Source of the DNA: JALHTG01 sp964528315
GTDB lineage: Archaea; Thermoproteota; Bathyarchaeia; 40CM-2-53-6; JALHTG01
Length of the DNA stretch: 13,407 bases
Direction of reading: 5' to 3'
Assembly (NCBI GenBank): GCA_964528315.1
Contig: CAZGRO010000035.1
Coordinates: forward strand, 1-13,407
Shown piece by piece: positions 7,723-13,247 of the stretch. The notes under the pieces are model-generated. The model did no database searches. It had not been told where the DNA came from and saw only the letters and a program-made list of their open reading frames with translations. Every line of letters starts with the position of its first letter. The stretch's first letter is position 1. Position numbers and translations under genes: made by a program.

Positions 7723-7729
7723 AAAAATA
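7723..7729 (-). terminator. Oligo-T terminator of SRP RNA
   Basis: On the minus strand the closing helix 1 of the SRP RNA is followed by TATTTTTC. A short T-run after the terminal stem is a usual archaeal stop signal for stable RNAs. Confidence 0.6.
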
Positions 7730-8052
7730 GCGGTGGCGACATCCCCGTAGGATAAGCACTCCTCGCAGCGCAGCTGGCTTAGCTGCCTCCTACACCCTGT
7801 GATCCTGCCAGCGCCGACATGCCTGCTTTACGACTGCTCTCTTCCGAGCCTGATCGGGTTCAGCAGCAAGGAGGTAATCTCTTTCCTTCGAAAGACACTC
7901 CTCCTCCACTGGCCTGACAGGGCAAGATGTCATTGTCAGCAACCAAGGGCCGCATCTGCTCGGTGGTGCCACTCCCATAGGTTAACGGATCCCTGCATGT
8001 AGCCGATTTCAGGTAACAGGGAACGGCTATCTCCCCGATCCCTCGCCACCGC
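7730..8052 (-). ncRNA. ffs: 7S signal recognition particle RNA
   Basis: This is the RNA core of the signal recognition particle, which with SRP19 and SRP54 targets membrane proteins. On the minus strand the two ends pair perfectly over 10 bp (GCGGTGGCGA, 8043-8052, with TCGCCACCGC, 7730-7739), which is helix 1 of archaeal SRP RNA. The Alu domain carries the TGTTACC and TGAAATCGGCTAC segments that resemble the archaeal TGTAACC...GAAA pattern. Helix 6 is visible as TCTTTC-GAAG-GAAAGA (7880-7895), a GNAR loop recognised by SRP19. Helix 8 carries CTC-GGAA-GAG (loop at 7842-7845) inside ATCAGG...GAGAGCAGT, the universal SRP54-binding element. The inferred length is about 323 nt, close to the roughly 300 nt usual in archaea. 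A TATA box lies 28 nt upstream and a T-run follows. Open reading frames inside it are incidental. Identification is secure; exact ends are inferred from pairing. Confidence 0.93.
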
Positions 8053-8075
8053 CAAGATCCATTGAAGCACTGAGC

Positions 8076-8092
8076 AATATTAAACTCTCTTT
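8076..8092 (-). promoter_or_regulatory. BRE/TATA promoter of SRP RNA
   Basis: The minus strand reads GAAAGAGAG followed by TTTAATATT (8076-8084), a very good BRE plus TATA pair. The centre of the box is 28 nt from the first base of helix 1, exactly the archaeal spacing. This supports 8052 as the transcript start. Confidence 0.78.
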
Positions 8093-8220
8093 CTGGCGTG
8101 GACCAGTCCAGTAGAAAGGTGTTTCTTGAAGATCGATCTTGGCGTGTTATCCGACCATAGAAAGCTGGTTGCTCACGTCAGCGCTCTTTGACCTCTCTTG
8201 AGCATCAAGCTGAACAATCC

Positions 8221-8227
8221 AAAAATG
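8221..8227 (-). terminator. Oligo-T stretch after ncsA
   Basis: Directly after the ncsA stop the minus strand reads CATTTTTGG. A T5 run is a plausible archaeal terminator, separating ncsA from the SRP RNA promoter. The rest of the 175-nt gap (8053-8227) holds that promoter and two palindromes but no gene. Confidence 0.4.
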
Positions 8228-9142
8228 TCATTTCACAACGCCCTTCAAGGTTTTGCAGACTTCGCAAATGTCTTGCGTGGTGGGTTCACCGCACTCACTG
8301 CAGTTCTTCAGTTCTATTGATGGCACGGAGACTTTCAGATAGTCGCGGATTCGTTCCATTGACCTGAACACTGTGAACTTGGTTCCTGGATGTTTCTGCT
8401 CGATTCTGTTCAGCATCTCTCTGATGTCGTTTCTCAGCGCAGTCTCCAGATAGGGGCAGGGGCATGACTGGAATCTGATTCCTGTCAGATAGGCATAGAG
8501 AGCAGTCTCTTTCTCAGGTATCTCGCACATGGGCTTGATCCTCTCCAGAAATCGGTTCGCTGGATCCACCAGAACAGGCTCGACCCTAGCTATCCTCTTT
8601 GCGTCTCCATGGAAAATGTTCAGAAGCACTGTTTGCACTTCATCATCCAGGTTGTGGGCTGTGGCGATCTTGTTAGCTCTAGCTCTTTTGGCGCCGACAT
8701 GGATTGCCCTCCTTCTCAGGACTCCGCAGTAGGAACATGGTGAGAGCTCCTTCCTTGAACGAACCAGCACGTCGAGAGTTATTCCGAAGAGCTTCTGGAA
8801 TGAGAGAACAACATGTTCAACTCCCAGTTCATCACAGTACTTCTTTGCAAGCTTAACGGCCTCAGCTCTGTAACCTCTAATGCCTTCATCGACGGTGACC
8901 GCGGTGAGTCTTGCCTTCGGAAACTGTCTTTCAATCTTCCGCAGAATCCTCAACATGGCAAGACTGTCCTTTCCGCCAGAAACAGCCACCGCAAGATGAT
9001 CATCAAACCTCAACATATCATATTTCGAAATCGTTCTGCGAACCTTTTCCTCAACATCCTTCAGGAAACAGGCCTTGCATAAGGCTACGCCTTCGTAAGG
9101 TCGCCTGTAGATCGCAGCCCCTTCGCAGAAACTACATCTCAA
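8228..9142 (-). CDS. ncsA: tRNA 2-thiolation enzyme NcsA/Ctu1 (U34)
   Basis: This 304-residue PP-loop ATPase activates a tRNA uridine by adenylation and replaces its oxygen with sulfur. Visible elements are an N-terminal zinc site (C3, C6, C22, C25), PP-loop SGGKDS (55-60), PCSYCGVLRRRA with C136 and C139, a third conserved Cys at 227 or 229 (SCPCP), and a C-terminal zinc site (C281, C284, C293, C296). C136, C139 and C227 match the positions known to hold a 4Fe-4S cluster in the relative TtuA. The segments NLDDEVQT, RIKPMCEIPEKE and LNRIEQKHPGTK favour the Ctu1/NcsA branch (wobble U34) over TtuA (U54). Translation starts at TTG 9142 with GAAGGA 7 nt upstream. It lies 11 nt behind the S2P protease gene, so the two are probably cotranscribed. 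The sulfur donor (a SAMP/Urm1-like protein) is not in the window. Confidence 0.9.
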   Translation of the reverse strand: MRCSFCEGAAIYRRPYEGVALCKACFLKDVEEKVRRTISKYDMLRFDDHLAVAVSGGKDSLAMLRILRKIERQFPKARLTAVTVDEGIRGYRAEAVKLAKKYCDELGVEHVVLSFQKLFGITLDVLVRSRKELSPCSYCGVLRRRAIHVGAKRARANKIATAHNLDDEVQTVLLNIFHGDAKRIARVEPVLVDPANRFLERIKPMCEIPEKETALYAYLTGIRFQSCPCPYLETALRNDIREMLNRIEQKHPGTKFTVFRSMERIRDYLKVSVPSIELKNCSECGEPTTQDICEVCKTLKGVVK

Positions 9143-9153
9143 CGGTGGTTCCT

Positions 9154-10347
9154 TCAGATCTTCACAAATCCAAACATGGCATAGGAGAGAAACAGGTTCA
9201 TTGCCAGAATCGAGAAGGAGAAGGCGCTCACCGTTGACCTAATCACCTTCACATTTCGTATCCCCAGTGATCCCAAGAGTGCGATCATGAATCTGTCTCC
9301 GTCAAGAGGAAACAGCGGAAGCATATTGATCAAAGCTACGTTCAGAGTCACGAAATAGATCCAAAACTCAAGATTATACAACTGTCTAGGCAGATCCGGC
9401 GAAAGAATGCTAATCTTGGGTGAGTAGGTTACATGGTCTGTAAGCTGGGTGACACCCAAAACAGAATGCGAACTGTTACTGGGGTCTCGTGCCGTCACAA
9501 GTTCAAACCTGCCTCTCAGGGTCGCAACAGCGACGGATGAACCAGGCTTGACATGCAACATGACCGCTCTAAGACCCTGAAGATCAGCCACTTTCTTGTC
9601 ATCTATACCTTGAATGATGTCGCCAGGTATGATTCCCGCCGTCTCAGCAGGATATCCCTTCGTGATTCCTCCCACGAGAACTCCGGAAGGAACGATATTG
9701 TAGAAAGGACTGATGGTCGAGGCGAAATTCGCGATGAGAATGAGAAAAACCAGCGAGATAGCCATGTTTGCTGTGGATCCTGCTGCAAAGACCCTCAGCT
9801 GAGTAGAGTATGAGCTCTTATCCAATTTCTCATCGTCCAGCTCCACCAATCCACCCGGTATAACTGCTGCCAAAAACACTCCAGAGGATTTCAGTGAGAC
9901 TCCCTCAGCAAGACTTGCTATGGCGTGAGCCCCTTCATGGGTAATCAACAGAACGCACAAGGCAATGATGATGTATGGAAAGTTCTCCCACCTCATTGTG
10001 AGTCCTGGTATTGGAAGAAGAATCTGAACTGGACCGGCCTCGCGCGTTCTATAGATCAAGTTGAGAGCATTCCTCACAAGCTGATACATTATGAGGACCA
10101 GCATACCTATGCCTACTGCTGCTCCCATGGTGAAGAAAACGCGCCACGTCCTGCGAAGCATTCTCGCAAAACGTTCCAGAGTCCGGTTCAAAGAGGTGGT
10201 CTTGTAGACGAAGTAGAGTGGTCCCACCTTCAGTCCCTTTTCCTCAAGTTTGAAGTGCTTAGACAGCAGAAACAGAACAGTCCATCCTGTGAGGTATAGG
10301 CCGAGCACTATTGCGGCCTGCGTCCACTGGATAGTCTCTTCAATCAA
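9154..10347 (-). CDS. Site-2 protease family membrane metalloprotease with PDZ domain (M50)
   Basis: This 397-residue intramembrane zinc protease is of the S2P/M50 family. Such enzymes cut substrates within the membrane, often releasing regulators. Hydrophobic segments occur near 11-30, 70-92 and 123-137, the last running into the catalytic THEGAHA, where H137-E138-x-x-H141 is the HExxH site. GGLVELDDEKLD (165-176) and LRVFAAGSTANM (184-195) are family segments. A PDZ domain spans about 222-285 (GGITKGYPAETAGIIPGD). The third zinc ligand is D349 in NMLPLFPLDG (341-350), followed by terminal hydrophobic segments. The start is TTG 10347: the frame opens only five codons further upstream, without ATG or GTG. 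No ribosome site is evident, so a leaderless or weakly translated message or a later GTG are options. It leads a two-gene unit with ncsA, 11 nt away; the pairing has no evident functional meaning. The substrate is unknown. Confidence 0.92.
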   Translation of the reverse strand: MIEETIQWTQAAIVLGLYLTGWTVLFLLSKHFKLEEKGLKVGPLYFVYKTTSLNRTLERFARMLRRTWRVFFTMGAAVGIGMLVLIMYQLVRNALNLIYRTREAGPVQILLPIPGLTMRWENFPYIIIALCVLLITHEGAHAIASLAEGVSLKSSGVFLAAVIPGGLVELDDEKLDKSSYSTQLRVFAAGSTANMAISLVFLILIANFASTISPFYNIVPSGVLVGGITKGYPAETAGIIPGDIIQGIDDKKVADLQGLRAVMLHVKPGSSVAVATLRGRFELVTARDPSNSSHSVLGVTQLTDHVTYSPKISILSPDLPRQLYNLEFWIYFVTLNVALINMLPLFPLDGDRFMIALLGSLGIRNVKVIRSTVSAFSFSILAMNLFLSYAMFGFVKI

Positions 10348-10400
10348 GTTGGAGGGACGTCCTTACAGCCTTGCTTCTGCGGTGTCTGATAGATCTCTCC

Positions 10401-10416
10401 TAATTATGTTTTCCAC
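10401..10416 (-). promoter_or_regulatory. Possible promoter of the S2P-ncsA unit
   Basis: The minus strand reads GTGGAAA then ACATAATTA (10401-10409), a modest BRE/TATA match. Transcription would begin near 10380, about 33 nt before the TTG start. The 225-nt divergent gap 10348-10572 holds this and, on the plus strand, only weak boxes (ATTATG near 10478, GAATATG near 10535). No RNA gene is seen there. Confidence 0.35.
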
Positions 10417-10561
10417 AGGAAGCATCTAATAGAAGTGACACTAAGGTCTACGCGTCTAGAAAAAAGGTTTCCAGCTATTATGAGACCGCAGTCACCGACA
10501 GGTAGTATTGCTTCACAGCCAAATGTCAGACAAGAATATGCAAGATGTTGGCTTGCCCTTG

Positions 10562-10567
10562 GGTGAT
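10562..10567 (+). promoter_or_regulatory. Ribosome binding site deciding a TTG start
   Basis: GGTGAT, complementary to the archaeal 16S rRNA tail (ATCACC), ends 5 nt before TTG 10573. In-frame stops (TGA, TGA) lie between it and the TTG, so TTG 10573 is the most upstream possible start and has correct spacing. Confidence 0.65.
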
Positions 10568-10572
10568 GAGAT

Positions 10573-11295
10573 TTGGCGGAGAAGACCGTGGCCAAAGCTG
10601 ACAGGACGGAGCATGTGTACGATGCGTATCAGTGGAGGCTTCTTGAGACGAAAAGGAAGCTGGCTGAGGAAATCATGGGAGCACTTGAGGCAGGAGGTCT
10701 CCAATCCGCGATTCACGGCAGTGTTGCGAGAGGAGATGTCGAAGATGATAGCGATGTTGATGTGCTCGTTCCTGTGACTGTTCCCTCCTATCAGATAGAA
10801 CTCTGCCTAACCAGGCGGGGCCAAAGGCTCTTCTCGAGGGTCGTGACACAGGCGACACCGGGCCACTCACCCAAAGCCCACATGTATCTGAACCCTGAGG
10901 AAACCGCCTCTGTCACCTTCCCTCTCCTGAAATTCAAGAGACTGGAACATGAATTCTACAAATTCGGCGGCATGATCGATCTGAAAGGGCTTCGTTCCGA
11001 TCGGCGGGCTGGAGGGGTCACAAAGAGGCTCACTCTCATAGAGCCAACTGAAAAGGGGCATTTCGAATCCCAGGTCATAGGAAGAGAATCGGAAGTGGCT
11101 AGGATTGTGGGTGTAAGCCCTGACATAGTGAAGGAGAGGGTCAGGGTCCTGACTCGAAGGGATAGAATCGGGAGGACAGGCGTATTCCTTGTTGAGCGCC
11201 TGCCGGAGGGCGAACAGTTCGAGGAGGCTCTGAAGAGAATTATCGAGTCAAATCCAGCTGTAAGACGAGAGTACCTATCGAGAAGGAGACCATAG
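10573..11295 (+). CDS. Predicted nucleotidyltransferase with C-terminal helix-turn-helix
   Basis: This 240-residue protein carries the polymerase-beta-like nucleotidyltransferase motif HGSVARGDVEDDSDVDVLV (48-66): GS at 49-50 and the metal-binding pair D61 and D63. A third acidic residue is expected further on. The region around 110-165 has a beta-rich look (FPLLKFKRLEHEFYKFGG). The C-terminal part contains a likely helix-turn-helix, VARIVGVSPDIVKERVRVLTRRDRIGRTG (174-202), and a basic tail. This arrangement recalls archaeal predicted nucleotidyltransferases (COG2413-like), whose substrate is not known; transfer of a nucleotide to a protein, RNA or small molecule are all possible. The HTH suggests nucleic-acid binding. 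Translation starts at TTG 10573 with a GGTGAT site. It is the only long plus-strand gene between the divergent S2P gene and the convergent pelota gene, so it is probably transcribed alone. Confidence 0.8.
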   Translation: MAEKTVAKADRTEHVYDAYQWRLLETKRKLAEEIMGALEAGGLQSAIHGSVARGDVEDDSDVDVLVPVTVPSYQIELCLTRRGQRLFSRVVTQATPGHSPKAHMYLNPEETASVTFPLLKFKRLEHEFYKFGGMIDLKGLRSDRRAGGVTKRLTLIEPTEKGHFESQVIGRESEVARIVGVSPDIVKERVRVLTRRDRIGRTGVFLVERLPEGEQFEEALKRIIESNPAVRREYLSRRRP

Positions 11296-11318
11296 CACAA
11301 GGAAGCTATAGTCCGCTC

Positions 11319-11372
11319 TCACTCAAGTTCTTCGCATTTGCTGCAGATGTGACATGTCCCGGACGCCTTCAT
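11319..11372 (-). CDS. 17-codon micro-ORF with CxxCxxC, overlapping the pelota stop
   Basis: An ATG at 11372-11370 overlaps the pelota TGA as ATGA and opens a frame of 17 codons ending at TGA 11319-11321. The peptide reads MKASGTCHICSKCEELE, with C7, C10 and C13 spaced as in a metal-binding knuckle. The 4-nt overlap is the classic arrangement for translational coupling in archaeal operons. I do not recognise the peptide. It could be a real small zinc-binding peptide, the remnant of a larger zinc-ribbon gene, or chance; at this length statistics cannot decide. The remaining 23 nt to the nucleotidyltransferase stop hold nothing else. Confidence 0.3.
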   Translation of the reverse strand: MKASGTCHICSKCEELE

Positions 11373-12442
11373 CGGTGCTTGTCATATCTCAATAGGGCTG
11401 CGATGCCGCCGAGCGAACTCAGTTTCGCTCCCCCCTCATGTTCACAGCTCACCACTAAGACCTTTCCGCCTTTATCCTCAACATTCCGGATCGTTTTATC
11501 AATCAACCCTCTCTCCTCTTCGTTTGCCTCCCGTAGGACCTGGTCGCATATGAGGATGTTCTCAACCGCTCCCTCGGACGCGTCTTGTGACACCTGCTCC
11601 GATCCGTATGCCACATTTCCCTTTGAAGCTCCGAGCCTCTTCAACACCTCCTCAACTGCAGAAACCTCCTCGGCTGTTCTCGTATCTTTCAGAACCTTGT
11701 TCAGTACCCCACATCTAACTGCCTCATAGGCTCCAGCCTCGCCCGCGTTGCTGACACTCTTCACTGCAACTATTCTATCCGCCATCTCTGGAGACTCTTC
11801 TCTGACAAAGGCAACGAACCTTTCTTTGGCGAACCCAGGACCCACGACAACGATTCGCGCCTGCAGCTCCCTGTTGACTAGGGCAATGGATTTCAAGACC
11901 TCACCATGGTACTTCTTCAGGGCCTCCTCACGTTTCCCAGCCTCTCTCTTGCCAGGAAGCCTGGAATGAATCTGGGCCTTGATTTCCAGACCATGGCTTT
12001 GGATAATCGTCACGCCTGCCTCCTCGAAATCAATGGCAACCAAGATCACAGGTTCTTGTCTTCGAACAGATCTCTCCATTCTTTCGAGATGGTGCCTGTG
12101 CCACCTTCCTTTGGCAATCGTGAGCGTATTGCCTTGTTGCAGGCTCAATGTGTGGTGTGAGCCTTGAATATGCACATCTTCCGGCGCCTCAATGACCGTG
12201 CCCAGAAGCCTCAGCCTCATGATCGCTCTATCAAAATACACCTTCTCAACCTTCAGCGTCAAGGAGATAGATTTCCTTCGACTGGAAGGACGGCCGACCC
12301 CATCTATCTTGATCTCACGAGTTGTCCTAGCGTTCACCTGATCGTTCGGTTCAACAATGTTGTAAAGATGCCACAGATCATCAAGGGTCTGAATTAACAC
12401 CTGCACTGTGCCATGTTTCAGATCTTTCCGAAGTATGCGCAA
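11369..12442 (-). CDS. pelA: Pelota (aDom34) ribosome rescue factor
   Basis: This 357-residue homologue of eukaryotic Pelota/Dom34 and relative of release factor aRF1 enters the empty A site of stalled ribosomes with EF-1A and, with ABCE1, splits them. The N-terminal Sm-like domain (about 1-125) begins MRILRKDLKHGTVQVLIQTLDDLWHLYN and includes TREIKIDG and SRRKSISLTLKVEKVYFD, all characteristic. The central domain (132-260) starts VILVAIDFEEAGVTII and contains ARIVVVGPGFAKERF. The C-terminal domain (about 265-357) ends with HEGGAKLSSLGGIAALLRY, the family signature. No GGQ motif is present, as expected, in contrast to aRF1. TTG 12442 is chosen because MRIL-x-x-DLK-x-G is the conserved N-terminus and no other start lies nearby. 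CGGAGA sits directly before it and GGAAG further up. A TATA box at about 12506 would give a leader of about 38 nt. Confidence 0.96.
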   Translation of the reverse strand: MRILRKDLKHGTVQVLIQTLDDLWHLYNIVEPNDQVNARTTREIKIDGVGRPSSRRKSISLTLKVEKVYFDRAIMRLRLLGTVIEAPEDVHIQGSHHTLSLQQGNTLTIAKGRWHRHHLERMERSVRRQEPVILVAIDFEEAGVTIIQSHGLEIKAQIHSRLPGKREAGKREEALKKYHGEVLKSIALVNRELQARIVVVGPGFAKERFVAFVREESPEMADRIVAVKSVSNAGEAGAYEAVRCGVLNKVLKDTRTAEEVSAVEEVLKRLGASKGNVAYGSEQVSQDASEGAVENILICDQVLREANEEERGLIDKTIRNVEDKGGKVLVVSCEHEGGAKLSSLGGIAALLRYDKHR

Positions 12443-12500
12443 TCTCCGAACTCTTCCGGTCCCTGCAAGCCGCCTGAACAGGTTCGATTTCTATGATCAG

Positions 12501-12512
12501 CTTTTTATATGG
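12501..12512. promoter_or_regulatory. Bidirectional TATA element between pelota and a small gene
   Basis: The plus strand reads CTTTTTATATGG and the minus strand CCATATAAAAAG, so the same 12 bp gives a TATA-like box on both strands. On the minus strand a purine-rich GGGAAACG lies upstream and transcription would begin near 12480, 38 nt before pelota. On the plus strand transcription would begin near 12531, 20 nt before GTG 12551. Confidence 0.5.
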
Positions 12513-12550
12513 TACGTTTCCCTATACGGGGCGACTATGAGGGCGGGCTC

Positions 12551-12697
12551 GTGAACCCTGAGGAAGAAGACAGCATCTGTGAAGCCATGGAGCAGTTGCG
12601 AATCAACTACAACCTTCGCCAATGGAGAGTGTGTGCTCTGATATGCGATTCTTTGGCTGATAAGTTCAAGGGCCTTGCTGAGAAAGAGAAGAAGTAG
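12551..12697 (+). CDS. Small hypothetical protein
   Basis: This short frame ends at TAG 12695-12697. The ORF runs from ATG 12509 (62 residues), but that ATG lies inside the TATA element, so a transcript from that element would begin near 12531. GTG 12551 then becomes the likelier start, with GAGGGCGGG upstream, giving 48 residues beginning MNPEEEDSICEAMEQL. The peptide is strongly charged: an acidic start, a probable helical middle with two Cys and a Trp (NYNLRQWRVCALICDSLADKF) and a Lys/Glu tail (EKEKK). I do not recognise a family. It is divergent from pelota and convergent with the winged-helix gene 13 nt away. The codon pattern looks coding, but the gene remains hypothetical. Confidence 0.5.
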   Translation: MNPEEEDSICEAMEQLRINYNLRQWRVCALICDSLADKFKGLAEKEKK

Positions 12698-12710
12698 CGG
12701 GCCTTAGCCT

Positions 12711-12986
12711 TCAGAGTGATCTCAGCTTCCCATAGAACTCCAACAGCAACTTGGTTTTCTCATCTTCCAAGTTCAGGCAGAGAACCTTCATGCCCTGATT
12801 GAACCGCTCATACGCAACAATGTTGGCTCTGACCAACGGCTCAATGATCCGCGCCACAGTCGAAGGCGAACAATCAAGGAAGCGGGCTAAAGTGGACTGA
12901 TTGAAGACCCTGCCCTTGTTTTCAAGCATATACTCGACGAGTCTGGTCTGAGCTTTCGATTGGAAGATGTCCATCAGCTTGGTCAA
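12711..12986 (-). CDS. Winged helix-turn-helix transcriptional regulator
   Basis: This 91-residue DNA-binding protein has an N-terminal helix (LMDIFQSKAQTRLVEYMLENKG), a helix-turn-helix at about 28-50 (FNQSTLARFLDCSPSTVARIIEPL) and a wing (IVAYERFNQGMKVLCLNL), closing with a helical tail LLLEFYGKLRS. It is typical of small archaeal MarR/ArsR-like single-domain regulators; the target is unknown. TTG 12986 is preceded by GAGGAG 6 nt upstream, a good ribosome site, and ATG 12974 is a later option. The frame stays open upstream to 13040 without a standard start, and this extension reads like protein (IEFALLRLIREEPLL). An ATG at 13044, 2 nt behind the eL38 stop, would join it if one base (around 13029) were removed, giving about 110 residues. 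So the gene as annotated may be a truncated reading. It follows eL38 and is probably cotranscribed. Confidence 0.8.
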   Translation of the reverse strand: MTKLMDIFQSKAQTRLVEYMLENKGRVFNQSTLARFLDCSPSTVARIIEPLVRANIVAYERFNQGMKVLCLNLEDEKTKLLLEFYGKLRSL

Positions 12987-13046
12987 AAGAGGCTCCTCTC
13001 GAATGAGCCTTAGCAGTGCAAACTCAATAGTCTTTCTGAATCATGG

Positions 13047-13241
13047 CTAGACTTCCTGAATCTCGCACTTGATGCGCTTGAGGACTTCCTCCGCCTGGGG
13101 CGTCTCAAGTTTGATGGTGTATAGTCTGCTGGGGGTACGAAGCTTCAGCTTCACAACCTCCTTCAACCGCTTCACTCTACAAGCCAGAGCCAGCTCAGAA
13201 AGTCTGACGAATTCCTCCACATCGGAAATCTCTGCAGGCAT
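13047..13241 (-). CDS. rpl38e: Large-subunit ribosomal protein eL38
   Basis: This 64-residue protein is eL38, a small large-subunit protein shared by eukaryotes and only some archaea, mainly TACK lineages. The diagnostic part is RVKRLKEVVKLKLRTPSRLYTIKLE (22-46), nearly the family consensus, followed by KRIKCEIQEV at the end. Translation starts at ATG 13241 with AGGT about 8 nt upstream. Length is normal for the family. It is the first gene of a likely two-gene unit with the winged-helix regulator (60 nt apart, or 2 nt if that gene begins at ATG 13044). A preceding reading frame stops 6 nt before it, so it may also belong to a longer operon. Its presence is the best single clue that the genome is not euryarchaeal. 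Confidence 0.93.
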   Translation of the reverse strand: MPAEISDVEEFVRLSELALACRVKRLKEVVKLKLRTPSRLYTIKLETPQAEEVLKRIKCEIQEV

Positions 13242-13247
13242 CGCGTT

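Noticed and set aside
7790..8002. Reading frames of 62 and 67 codons on both strands
   Set aside because: They lie inside the SRP RNA, whose helices and loops explain the sequence; the peptides look unlike protein.
10568..10640. ATG-started frame through 10508-10777 as the real gene
   Set aside because: The overlapping TTG-started frame carries the nucleotidyltransferase motif and a GGTGAT site; the other frame has no conserved features.
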